From Streptomyces monashensis (lineage in GTDB: Bacteria; Actinomycetota; Actinomycetes; Streptomycetales; Streptomycetaceae), in contig NZ_MLYO01000058.1 of NCBI RefSeq assembly GCF_001866665.1, forward strand, positions 1 to 64,000: DNA of 64,000 bases, written 5' to 3'. The translations under genes were made by a program, and so were the position numbers. Under the pieces are notes generated by a model, which made no database searches, was not told the origin of the DNA, and saw only the letters and a program-made list of their open reading frames with translations. Below, piece by piece: positions 35,270 through 44,057 of this stretch; position 1 is the stretch's first letter, and every line of letters starts with the position of its first letter.

Positions 35270-38200
35270 TCACCACAGGGCCGCTTCCGGTGTCGCCGCG
35301 TCTTCGCCGGGCTCGCCCGGCTGGTGTGGGTCCACGCCACGGGCGCGCGTGGTGCCGTCCCACTCCCAGCGGGTGACGAGGACGGCGGCAACCTCGTCGA
35401 CGCGGGAGAGCTGGGCGATGGCGATCCCGGGGACCTGGGGGTAGCAGGCCCATTCGCGTTCGCTGGTCATGACGACGTCCAGGTCGAAGGCGTGCAGCAG
35501 GCCGAGGCACTTGGCGCGCGAGTCGTCGTCGACCCCGGCGAACGCCTCGTCGAGGGTGACCAGGCGGGGCGCGTGGGGGCTGGTGGCGCTGGCGTAGTGG
35601 GAGGAAGCGGCGGCGAACAGCGGCACACAGACGGCAAGGACGCGTTCGCCGCCAGAGGCAGGGCCGGTGGCCGGGACCCATTTGCCGTGCTGCCGGCGTT
35701 CGATGCCGAACTCGTGCCAGGTGCGGTAGTCGAGGGCCTGGGTGAGGTGTTCCAGCCAGCTGCCAGAGACGTCATCGCTCTGGTAGCGGGCGATCTGCTC
35801 CTGCAGGAACTCGCCGACGGCCGTGCGGTCCTCGCGCGACCAGGCGTCCGCCGACTGGCGAAGACGTTCGCGGGCCTGGCCGAGGCCGGCGGGCGCCCCG
35901 CGTGCGGGTCGCCAGGTCAGGCGCAGGCGCATGCCGGTGGAGGTGGGCCGTTCCTCCAGTTCGGTGTTCATCGCGCGTACCTGCCGCTCGGCCGCGCCGA
36001 TCAACTCCTGCAACGTACCGGCAACTTCGGTCAGCAGATGGGTCTCCAGGATCTCACGCTCGTGGGCGGACAGGATGCGCTGCAGCTCGCCGACCTCGAT
36101 GGCGAGCGCGTCGGCGAGCTCGGCGATGCCGCGCTCACGGCCCTGGTACACGACGTCGACGATCATGCCGTCCTCGACCATGCGCGCGGACGCACTGTGG
36201 CCGCCCCGGGAGAGGCTGTCCTGCAGCTTCTTCAGTTCGGTGTTGAGCTGGGACTGGACGCGTTCCCAGGCAGCGTCCGAGTCGTCGGTGCGGGCGAGTT
36301 CGGCCTCGACGGCGCGGGCGAGGGCGATGGCCGGCGTCGCCGCCCAGGGCTCGGCGGCCGGGTCGGGCACGGGTACCTCGGGCAGGGCGAGGGTGAGCAG
36401 GCCGGTGGTGGCGAACCGCTGCAGGGCGCCGATCGCCTCGGCTCGGGCGGCGGTGGCCTGGGTGACGTCCTGTTCCAGCTGCTCGATACGGCCTTCGGCG
36501 CGGCTGGCGCGGCGGTCGGCGGCGGCCCGCTGTTCTGTGGCCGCCTTCAAGGATGCCTCGGCATCGGCGAGAGCGCGTGCGGTGTCGGCAAGCCGCCGCT
36601 CGAGTTCGGCGACGGCCGCTCCGACCGTGGAGCGCAGCGTGGTGTGGTGCTCGTCGGCGGCCGCGGCCTCGGCGGCGCATGCGTCGGCGCGCAGGGCTAG
36701 TTCGGCGGTCCGCTCGCCCGCCGCCGCGGCCTCCGCGCGCTCGTCGGCGACGGCGGTCTCCGCCTCGGCGCGCTCGCGGAGGGCAGGCCAGAGGGCGGCG
36801 AGTGCGAGGGCGTACTCGGTGAGGGCCTGGCCTACCGCGGCCAGCGCGTCCCTCTCGGCGGGCAGTGACAGGTCGGCGGCGGTGTCGGCGAGGGTGGCGT
36901 GGGCCTGTGCGGCGTGCTCAGCGGAGGCAGTCAGGTCCGCGGCCCGCTCTTCGTGGCGCTCTTGGGCCCGCCGGGTGGCCTCGCCTGCCGCCGCAACGCC
37001 GGCGTGGGCCTGCCGCAGCGGCGCGTCGTCGGGCAGCGCGGCAAGTTCGGCGTCGAGCACACGGCGCCGCCCCGCGATCGTCTCCCGCTCTCCGCTGATC
37101 CCCTCCAACTCGCCTTGCAATTCGGCTAGTTCATCGGCGAGTAGGGCGATCCGGGTGCGCCGCGCCTCCTCGCGCGCACCCTCGCCGACGAACTCGGCGC
37201 CGCCCTTGGCCCAGCTGCCGCTCAGCGCCCCCACCTTGAACCGGCCGTCGTCGCCGACCCAGGTATCGCCGCCCGCCCCCAGGCCGATCGCGGCCAGCAG
37301 GCGCTCCACGGCGGCTTCCCCGACGGCCTGCGCGAGGGGGTCGCCGTGGTCGATGGCGGGACGCAGCAGCAGCCCCAGGTGCGGTCCTGACACTGCTGGA
37401 CCGGGGGCGATCAGGACGTCGTGGCCACCGCCCTGGTCGAAGAGGGTGCCGTCGGGGCAGACCCAGGCGTCGAGAAGCCCGGACGCCTCCAACGCCGCCT
37501 CCAGACCGGCCCGCTGATCAACGGATACGGCTTCACGGAAGTCGACAAGACGCCACAGCGGGGCGCCCGGCCGCCCGTCGCGCACGCCCGGGGTGCGGGT
37601 CGCCGGCACGGCGGGCGGCTGCTGGCCGCCCTCCTCCAGGCGCGCCAGCTCCGCGCGGGCCGCGTCGACGCGGGCCTCCGCCTCTTCCTGCCGCCGCCTC
37701 AAGGCGGCTTCCGCATCGGCGAGTTGGCGTCCGGCCTCGCGATGGGCCGCCGCCATCTCCTGCCGGACCGGGTCGACGCCGTCGAGATGGACGACCCAGT
37801 CCTGCAGCCGGTCGAGCAGACCGACCGGGTCCGCCGCCCTCAACTCCACACAGAAATCCAGGTGTTCGCCGACCCGCAGCACCAACGCGCGCCCCGCCTC
37901 GGTGGCCGCCGCCTCGGCCTCGCCCTGCCGTGCACGGCACTGGTCGAGTTCGGCTGCCGCCTCGTCCAGGCGGCGCTGGGCTGCACGCCGCTCGCCGTCG
38001 GCGTGCTCGGCGGCGTGGACCAGCCGCTCCACATGCTCAACGGTGCGCCGCCTGCGGGCCAGTGCCTCCTCCGCCGTACGCCGCAACTCGCTCACGGCGG
38101 CGCCCTCGACGGCCGGCTCACCGTCCAGGGCCGCGGCGCCCGCCCGCTCCCTGGCCTGCGCGAGGACCTGGTCGACCTGCTGCGCCGCGGCCTCGGCACG

Positions 38201-39355
38201 GTTCTGGGCGGCGCCCACACGCTCCAGGGCCCGGGTGTGGGTGCGGGCCGCCTGGTCCCGGTCGGCGGAGGCCTGGGTGAGCGCGGACGCGGTACGCGCG
38301 GCTTCCTGGGCGGCGCGCTCCAGTTCGCGGGCGCTGCGCATCTCGGGGCCCGCGCGCAGTGCCGCGTCCTGCGCGCTCAGCCGGGTCGCCGTCTCCTCCA
38401 GCGCGGCGATCCGCTCCTCGGCCTCGGCTCGCTCGCCTGCCGCCGCGTCCCGCTCCTCCTGCGCCCGGGACAGGTCGCGGTGCAGGTGCTCGTAGCGGGA
38501 GTGCTCGGCACGCGGCAGGCGGGCGCGGCGCCGCGAGGCGACACGGGCATAGCGCCGGTAGTGCTCCAGGAAGGCGCTTGCCGCGCGTTCCGCCTCGGTG
38601 GAGGTGCGCAGCTCGTCCTTCTCCTCGTCGAGGGACCGGAACGCCTCGGCCACGTCCGCGATCACGGCCTGGTCCATCGGCGGCAGCGCCTCGGTGAGCG
38701 CCCGCGACAAGGCCGCTTCGTTCGGCCGCTTGGACAGCTGCGGCTGCCGCAGCTGGACGAGGAGGTCGACGAGGGCGGCGTACCGCTGCTCGCCGAGTCC
38801 GAACAGCGCCTCGTCGACGGCCCTGCGGTACGCGCGCGCCTGGTCGTAGAGCATGCCGCGCCCACCGATCGCCTCCACGAGCCGGTCGCGACCCAGGGCA
38901 CTGCCCGTCGCGTCCAGCAGTCGCAGGTCCTCGCCGATCCGCTGGTCGGTGACGGCGAACCAGTGCCGGGCAATTCCCCGCCCGGACACCGCCTTCAAGC
39001 CGCAGAGCAGCGTACGGAAGTGAGCGCGTCCCGCCTCGTCGAGGCGACCGAACTCGATCCAGGTGTAGCCGAGCCGCTCGGGGTGCGGATGTTCGCCGCC
39101 CAGGAGCAGGTTCCACTCCATGCGCTTCTTGGGATCGCCGTCGGGCTCGACGCGGCGCGCGGACAGGTCGCCGTCCAGGAGGAAGGGCAGGGTCAGGGCG
39201 AGGACCTTCGATTTGCCGGTGCCGTTGTTGCCGCGCAGCAGCAGCCGTCCGTCCCGGAAGTGGAACTCCTCCTCGTCGTAGTAGAAGAGGTCCACCAGGC
39301 CGATGCGCAGCGGCTGCCAGCGGTCGCGCGCGGGGGCGGGCAGGGGGCGGTTCAT
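35270..39355 (-). CDS. jetC: Wadjet SMC-like ATPase JetC (TIGR02680)
   Basis: 1361 residues. Walker A GNNGTGKS is at 42-49, preceded by FHFRDGRLLLRG. Long Ala/Glu/Arg-rich coiled coils occupy about 210-520 and 690-1100, interrupted by a hinge-like globular part (about 560-690, with WRLVDFREAVSVDQRAGLEA). The ABC signature SGGE lies at 1234-1237 and Walker B LVTLDEAFAG at 1265-1274. This is the MukB/SMC-like motor of Wadjet, which extrudes DNA loops and senses plasmid size. Its ATG overlaps the jetB stop by four bases. All ATPase motifs are intact. Confidence 0.93.
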   Translation of the reverse strand: MNRPLPAPARDRWQPLRIGLVDLFYYDEEEFHFRDGRLLLRGNNGTGKSKVLALTLPFLLDGDLSARRVEPDGDPKKRMEWNLLLGGEHPHPERLGYTWIEFGRLDEAGRAHFRTLLCGLKAVSGRGIARHWFAVTDQRIGEDLRLLDATGSALGRDRLVEAIGGRGMLYDQARAYRRAVDEALFGLGEQRYAALVDLLVQLRQPQLSKRPNEAALSRALTEALPPMDQAVIADVAEAFRSLDEEKDELRTSTEAERAASAFLEHYRRYARVASRRRARLPRAEHSRYEHLHRDLSRAQEERDAAAGERAEAEERIAALEETATRLSAQDAALRAGPEMRSARELERAAQEAARTASALTQASADRDQAARTHTRALERVGAAQNRAEAAAQQVDQVLAQARERAGAAALDGEPAVEGAAVSELRRTAEEALARRRRTVEHVERLVHAAEHADGERRAAQRRLDEAAAELDQCRARQGEAEAAATEAGRALVLRVGEHLDFCVELRAADPVGLLDRLQDWVVHLDGVDPVRQEMAAAHREAGRQLADAEAALRRRQEEAEARVDAARAELARLEEGGQQPPAVPATRTPGVRDGRPGAPLWRLVDFREAVSVDQRAGLEAALEASGLLDAWVCPDGTLFDQGGGHDVLIAPGPAVSGPHLGLLLRPAIDHGDPLAQAVGEAAVERLLAAIGLGAGGDTWVGDDGRFKVGALSGSWAKGGAEFVGEGAREEARRTRIALLADELAELQGELEGISGERETIAGRRRVLDAELAALPDDAPLRQAHAGVAAAGEATRRAQERHEERAADLTASAEHAAQAHATLADTAADLSLPAERDALAAVGQALTEYALALAALWPALRERAEAETAVADERAEAAAAGERTAELALRADACAAEAAAADEHHTTLRSTVGAAVAELERRLADTARALADAEASLKAATEQRAAADRRASRAEGRIEQLEQDVTQATAARAEAIGALQRFATTGLLTLALPEVPVPDPAAEPWAATPAIALARAVEAELARTDDSDAAWERVQSQLNTELKKLQDSLSRGGHSASARMVEDGMIVDVVYQGRERGIAELADALAIEVGELQRILSAHEREILETHLLTEVAGTLQELIGAAERQVRAMNTELEERPTSTGMRLRLTWRPARGAPAGLGQARERLRQSADAWSREDRTAVGEFLQEQIARYQSDDVSGSWLEHLTQALDYRTWHEFGIERRQHGKWVPATGPASGGERVLAVCVPLFAAASSHYASATSPHAPRLVTLDEAFAGVDDDSRAKCLGLLHAFDLDVVMTSEREWACYPQVPGIAIAQLSRVDEVAAVLVTRWEWDGTTRARGVDPHQPGEPGEDAATPEAALW

Positions 39356-40563
39356 CGGTGGTTCGCCTTTCGAGGTTCCAGGACGACGGTCTCGCCGACG
39401 GCGTAACGGGCGAGCGCGGGGCGGGGAGCGGCACCATCGGGGGTACGGGTGATCAGGCCGAGGGCGTCGAGCTTGACCAGCGCCTGCTCGACCAGCTCCG
39501 TCTCGGCCCCCGGTTGCTTGGCGCCCTTGGACCAGAACCCGGCGTGCTCGACGGCCAGTTCACGCACCCGGCGCCGCAGCTCCGCCACCGTGACAGGCGT
39601 GCCCGCCGCTGCGAGGTGCTCGGCCAGCAGCAGCGTGACGTGCCCGTGGGTGCCCTGCTCCGGCATCCGTACGTCGGTCAGGTCGTCGGCCGGGTCGACC
39701 ATCGCGATGCCCTCGGCACGTACCTCGGCGACCAGTCCGGTCAGTTCAGTGATGCGGGCCAGGATGAACGGCCGCTGCTTGGTCAGATACGCCAGCTCCG
39801 CGTCGCTCAACTCGTCGTAGTAGAGCACCGGATCGTCGATCAGCCGCCGGGTCAGATGGCGGCGGATCGCGCTGAAGCGGGCCTCCTCCGTGTCAAGGGC
39901 GCTGTCGGTGGTCAGCTCGACGAGCCGCTCGTGCGGGTCGGTGGCACGGACCGTGGAGGGACCGCGACGGGTGGCCAGCAGGCCGGCGAGCACACGCCGC
40001 TCGACGTCGTAGAGCACGTCGCCCGCACCGCTGACATACGCCTCCTCGTCCCCGGCCACCCGCCGCAGCACCCCGAGATCCAGCAGAACCCGTACGACGG
40101 CGGCCAGATCGAGCCGCTCGTCCCGCCGCTCCAGAGTGAACTCGATACCGGCATCGACCAGTTGAGGATCGGCGGCGTCCACGACGATGTGCTCGGCAAG
40201 GCGGCCGAGGGCGACCTGAGCCTCCCCCCGCTCCAAGGCGGCAAGCGCCAGACACAGCAGGACATAGCGGCGCCGGGTGAAGGGGGCGCCGGTCCGGGTG
40301 GCCTCGCGCGCCGGGTGGCTCGCGTCGTCGAGCCGCCCCGGCGTCTTGCGCAACCGGGCCGCCTCCGCGTCCACCTGCACCGCCCAGCCGGTGTTGCGCT
40401 CGAACCACTCGCGCAGCTCGGATGCGTGTCGTCGTACGAGCCTGAACTCCTCCTCGTACGGACCGTGCGCGAGCAGCAGCGGACGCTTCAGCAGCGCGCG
40501 GGCGGCCCGGCGCACCTCGGCGGCCCGCTGCCCCTCCAAGACCTCGGCCAGCGGCGTGCTCAT
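39352..40563 (-). CDS. jetB: Wadjet subunit JetB (TIGR02678, DUF2398)
   Basis: 403 residues. Features of the family visible here: an N-terminal AARALLKRPLLLAHGPYEEE stretch, then LRKTPGRLDDASHPAREATR, RRRYVLLCLALAALERGEAQ, DLAAVVRVLLDLGVLRRVAG with a winged-helix character, and DPVLYYDELSDAELAYLTKQ. By analogy with MukE/ScpB-type proteins it bridges the JetC heads and the kleisin JetA. ATGA overlaps with both neighbours (4 bp each side) show tight coupling in the order jetA-jetB-jetC. Confidence 0.92.
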   Translation of the reverse strand: MSTPLAEVLEGQRAAEVRRAARALLKRPLLLAHGPYEEEFRLVRRHASELREWFERNTGWAVQVDAEAARLRKTPGRLDDASHPAREATRTGAPFTRRRYVLLCLALAALERGEAQVALGRLAEHIVVDAADPQLVDAGIEFTLERRDERLDLAAVVRVLLDLGVLRRVAGDEEAYVSGAGDVLYDVERRVLAGLLATRRGPSTVRATDPHERLVELTTDSALDTEEARFSAIRRHLTRRLIDDPVLYYDELSDAELAYLTKQRPFILARITELTGLVAEVRAEGIAMVDPADDLTDVRMPEQGTHGHVTLLLAEHLAAAGTPVTVAELRRRVRELAVEHAGFWSKGAKQPGAETELVEQALVKLDALGLITRTPDGAAPRPALARYAVGETVVLEPRKANHR

Positions 40564-42122
40564 CGCCCGTCCTCCTCCCCCACGAGGTCGATGATCTCCA
40601 CCAGGTGGTCAGGCCCGCGCAGCACCCCGTCCGGGGTGCGGATCTCGGCCTGCCCGCCGCCGGGCAGCAGTGCGAGGTGGATCTCCATCGAGCCGTCGTT
40701 GCTGGTGGCGACGGTACGGGTCATGCCGGGCCGCCAGGTGGCCAGCGCGTCGCCGAGCAGTTGCAGGAACAGACCGAAGGCCACCGTGTCCAGCTCGCCG
40801 AGACCGGAGAGTCGTATCCCGCCCCCAGTGACCAGGCGCCGCCGCGCCGCCGCGATCTGCGCCGACTGCCGGGCCGCAAGCTGGGCAAGGGCGCGCCGCC
40901 CCGCCGAGCGGTCCTCCACCTTGCGCGCCTTGCCCCGCCGCTCGTAGCTGCCGGTGCGCCGCAACTGTGGGCTGGTCCTGAGCGGCGCGGCCTCGTGCCA
41001 GGGCGTGGCGGGCGGCACCGGCTCGGCGTCGCGCGCCGCGAGCGTGTCCGCGTCGACCGTCAGATGCCGCGCCGGATACAGGCCGAACGCGGTGCGCCAC
41101 AGCCGGTGCCGGTCCGCGTCATCGCGCGCCTCGGCGAACCAGCGGGCCAGCGCCCGGAAGTCCGCAGACCGGTCCGAGCGTCCCGAGCGCCGCTCGTTCA
41201 CCAGCCGTACGACGGCCAGCAGCTGCGGGATCGCGCCGAGCGCCTGCCCGCGCAACAGCCGCGCCTGCGACGGCCGCCCCTCGCCCTCAGGACCGGACAG
41301 GAACCAGGCACGCAGCCCCGCCCACCGGCCCCGCCACCGCTCCAGGGCGGCCTTCTCAGCGGTCTCCGCCTCCCCAGGCGAGGCGTCGGCCGCCTCCCGC
41401 GCGGCGGCGATCCGCAACAGCGGCTCCACCCCGGAGTCCAGCTCCGTGATCAGCAGGGCGATCCGCCCACCCAGAGTGATCAGATCCTGGATGAACCGCT
41501 CCAGGTACTGGATCAGCCGGTCCTTGTAGGCGAGGAACTCCTCGACCTCCACCTCGTGCAGGTCGATGGTGCGCTGCAAGGACCCCATAAATGCGCGGGC
41601 GTTCTCCGCAAGCGCGGCGAACCGGCTGCTGAGCGCGTCGAGGGCCAGATACGTCACGGCCGCATCAGGCTCCTCCTCCGCGGCCACGACCAGCAGCGCC
41701 CGCAACTGCGTGACGATGTCGTGCAGCGCCACCGCCTGCAACGCGCCGCTCCGCCCCAGGGCCTCGCCGAAGACGCCGAGCGCCTCCTCGGCGGCCTCAC
41801 CGGCCCGGGTGAGCTGGTAGATGAACCGCTTGCGGTAGAAGTCCTCGACCGCGGTGACCCGCGCGGTGTCCGGATCGGCCCGCAGGTTCCCCCACCCCAC
41901 CAGGCTGTCCAGCGCCCTGGCCACGTCCTCCACCTCGGCCGGACGCCGCTCGGCAGGCAGCGCGGCCTGCACGTCCTCGGGCCGCAGATGCACCGTGAAC
42001 CGCTCCTTGGCGGCCACGAAGACACCCATCACCGCACGGTAGAGCGCCGCGTTCGGCACCGTCAGATGGGTGAACGCGGCGAAGTCGTCAGGCGGCTCGG
42101 AGCCCTGCGGCAGCGGCATCAT
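40560..42122 (-). CDS. jetA: Wadjet kleisin-like subunit JetA (TIGR02677, DUF2397)
   Basis: 520 residues from ATG 42122 (a second ATG follows directly at 42119; no strong ribosome site distinguishes them). Family landmarks: FTHLTVPNAALYRAVMGVFV at the N-terminus, the winged-helix region ALDSLVGWGNLRADPDTARV and EDFYRKRFIYQLTRAGEAAE, helical coiled segments about 150-260, and a C-terminal domain with ARRRLVTGGGIRLSGLGELD. JetA is the kleisin (MukF-like) partner that closes the JetC dimer. It is the first gene of the defence operon; the promoter should lie in 42123-42200. Confidence 0.92.
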   Translation of the reverse strand: MMPLPQGSEPPDDFAAFTHLTVPNAALYRAVMGVFVAAKERFTVHLRPEDVQAALPAERRPAEVEDVARALDSLVGWGNLRADPDTARVTAVEDFYRKRFIYQLTRAGEAAEEALGVFGEALGRSGALQAVALHDIVTQLRALLVVAAEEEPDAAVTYLALDALSSRFAALAENARAFMGSLQRTIDLHEVEVEEFLAYKDRLIQYLERFIQDLITLGGRIALLITELDSGVEPLLRIAAAREAADASPGEAETAEKAALERWRGRWAGLRAWFLSGPEGEGRPSQARLLRGQALGAIPQLLAVVRLVNERRSGRSDRSADFRALARWFAEARDDADRHRLWRTAFGLYPARHLTVDADTLAARDAEPVPPATPWHEAAPLRTSPQLRRTGSYERRGKARKVEDRSAGRRALAQLAARQSAQIAAARRRLVTGGGIRLSGLGELDTVAFGLFLQLLGDALATWRPGMTRTVATSNDGSMEIHLALLPGGGQAEIRTPDGVLRGPDHLVEIIDLVGEEDGR

Positions 42123-42440
42123 CGTCAGGCCATTGTCCCCGAACGGCGACACCGCGCGGGACGGTTCACCTGACCTGGGGCACCCGTGCGACACCTTGCG
42201 GGTGCGGTCGCATCCGGGTGGCCGGCTCGGCCACGGCCTTCGCCGCGCTGACGTCGCAGCGGCCGGCGACGACCACGCTGCCGCCTGCGTCCAGGACGTA
42301 CCGGGCGATGGACAGGCCCATGCATCGTGGTCGTCCTGACGCTTCTGTTCGCCGCGACCTGGTCTCCGGCGCCGCGGCACGGACTGCCCGGCCGCCGGCG
42401 CCGACGCGCACGGGCAGCCCTGGCGAGCGAAGCCCCTTGA
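42123..42440. other. Divergent spacer with an SDR-like fragment
   Basis: Region between jetA and the ABC importer. On the minus strand, about 42180-42340, one frame reads MGLSIARYVLDAGGSVVVAG then RCDVSAAKAVAE, resembling the first helix and strand of a short-chain dehydrogenase (Rossmann), but without its glycine motif or any continuation; probably a gene relic. The jetA promoter must also lie here. Confidence 0.4.
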
Positions 42441-42460
42441 TGCAAATGATTGTCATATGC
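42441..42460 (+). promoter_or_regulatory. Zur-box-like palindrome before the ABC importer
   Basis: TGCAAATGATTGTCA at 42441-42455 matches in 13 of 15 positions the TGAAAATGATTTTCA pattern known for actinobacterial Zur sites; an overlapping palindrome, GCAAATGA-TTG-TCATATGC, extends to 42460 with one mismatch. It lies about 58 bp upstream of the binding-protein start in otherwise G+C-rich DNA, a suitable place for zinc-dependent repression of the importer. The site is inferred from sequence alone. Confidence 0.5.
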
Positions 42461-42517
42461 TAATTTCCACCACCGCAGCTTTACCGTTCCGTTGCCTCCT
42501 CATTGCTTGGATGTGCC

Positions 42518-44047
42518 GTGCTCCCGCCTGCCCCTGCCCCTCGCCGCGCCTCCTCCCGGCGCGGCCTGCTCGCCGCCGTGTCCGCCACCGTCGTCGCCGC
42601 CCCCGCGCTCTCCGGCTGCTTCGCGTCCTCCGCGACGTCCGGCAGTGCGGGCGGCGGGGACAAACGGATTCGGGTCGCGATGATGCAGCCGCCGCGCTCC
42701 GGCCTCTCCCCGCTGAGCGACGACGCCTTCAAGCTCTCCCGCTGGTCGACCGCCGAGACCCTCGTCCGACTCGACGCCGATGGCGACGCGCGGCCGATGC
42801 TGGCCACCAAGTGGCGCCAGAACGGCCGCACTTGGACCTTCGACCTGCGCGAGGGCGTCACCTTCCACGACGGCACGAAGCTCACCTCGGCCGATGTCGT
42901 ACGATCCTTGCAGCGCGCCGCGGGCGCCGCGCCCAAGCCGCGCATCCTCGACGGCGTCGAGATGGATGTCGCGGCCGACGGCGCGCACACCGTGCGGATC
43001 ACTACGGACGATGTCGACCCGCTCGTTCCGCAGCGGCTGTCCTCGCCGCAGCTGTCGATCCTGGCCGCGAAGGCGTACGGGAAGAAGGCCGTGAACCCGG
43101 CGGGGGCCGGCACCGGGCCGTTCGTGCTCACCGAGTCCGGCGGCACCAGCTACGCCACCCTCGACCAGTACGAGGACTACTGGGGCGGCAGGGCGAAGGC
43201 CGGCGGGATCGACGTGAAGTACATTCCCGACGGCACCGCCCGCGCCGCAGCGCTGCGCAGCGGGGAGGCCGACATCGTCGAGGCGATTCCCGTCGCACAG
43301 GCGTCGCTCCTGGACGAGAACCAGATCACCGAGGTGCCGATGCCGCGCACCAACACCCTTTACCTCAACGCGGAGTCGGGGCCGTTCCGCAAGGCCGGGC
43401 TGCGGGCCGCCGCCCGCGAGGCGATCGACGCCCGCTCGATCGTGAAGGGCGTGTACGAGGGGCGCGCCGACGTCGCGAAGGGGCTGCTCGGGCCCGCGCT
43501 GCCGTGGGCCGACACGCTGCGCGCCGAGGTCACCGGACGGGCGAGGGCAGCCGACCCGGACGGCGCGCAGATCACCATCGGCACCTTCACCGACCGGGCC
43601 GAACTCCCGGAAGTGGCAGCCGTGTTGCAGCAGCAGCTGCAGAAGGCGGGCTTCACGGTGAAGCTGGAGATCCGTGAGTACGCCAACATCGAGGCGGACG
43701 CCCTGGAAGGGAAGTTCGACGCGTTCATCCTGTCGCGCGCCACGATCCTCGACTCCGGCGACCCGGCCGCGTACCTCTACAGCGACTTCGCCTCCGACGG
43801 GTCCTTCAACATCGCCCGGCTCGCCGACGCGGGCGTGGACACCGCGCTGGACAAGGCGAGCGGGACCCCGGCCGGGGACAAGCGGCGCCACGGGATCATC
43901 GACGCCGAAGCCGCGGTCCTCAAGACCGACGCCGCGATTCCCCTGCTGCACGAGCGCGTGATCCAGGGCGACGCGACGAACGTCGTCGGCTCGGTCAAGG
44001 ACCCGCGGGAGCGGGAACTCATCGGCCTCGACACGTACGTGAAGTAG
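42518..44047 (+). CDS. ABC transporter substrate-binding lipoprotein, nickel/peptide (family 5) type
   Basis: 509 residues from GTG 42518 (a TTG at 42503 is in frame). A twin-arginine signal (SSRRGLLAAVSA) leads to the lipobox LSGC, C34 if counted from the GTG. The mature protein is a family-5 solute-binding protein: ATKWRQNGRTWTFDLREGVT, FHDGTKLTSADVVRSLQRA, GTGPFVLTE, and YEDYWGGRAKAGGIDVKYIP. Members bind peptides, nickel, or metal-opine complexes such as staphylopine (CntA). The Zur-like operator upstream favours a metal or metallophore ligand. It is followed 11 bp later by the permease gene. Confidence 0.87.
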   Translation: MLPPAPAPRRASSRRGLLAAVSATVVAAPALSGCFASSATSGSAGGGDKRIRVAMMQPPRSGLSPLSDDAFKLSRWSTAETLVRLDADGDARPMLATKWRQNGRTWTFDLREGVTFHDGTKLTSADVVRSLQRAAGAAPKPRILDGVEMDVAADGAHTVRITTDDVDPLVPQRLSSPQLSILAAKAYGKKAVNPAGAGTGPFVLTESGGTSYATLDQYEDYWGGRAKAGGIDVKYIPDGTARAAALRSGEADIVEAIPVAQASLLDENQITEVPMPRTNTLYLNAESGPFRKAGLRAAAREAIDARSIVKGVYEGRADVAKGLLGPALPWADTLRAEVTGRARAADPDGAQITIGTFTDRAELPEVAAVLQQQLQKAGFTVKLEIREYANIEADALEGKFDAFILSRATILDSGDPAAYLYSDFASDGSFNIARLADAGVDTALDKASGTPAGDKRRHGIIDAEAAVLKTDAAIPLLHERVIQGDATNVVGSVKDPRERELIGLDTYVK

Positions 44048-44057
44048 GGGCGCTGTG

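Noticed and set aside
35324..39406. Long plus-strand frames opposite jetC
   Set aside because: Low-complexity Ser/Arg/Ala or Gly/Arg protein without motifs; shadows of the coiled-coil ATPase gene.
42180..42340. A functional short-chain dehydrogenase gene upstream of jetA
   Set aside because: Only about 35 residues resemble the first Rossmann strand and helix, the glycine motif is missing and stops follow; at most a relic.
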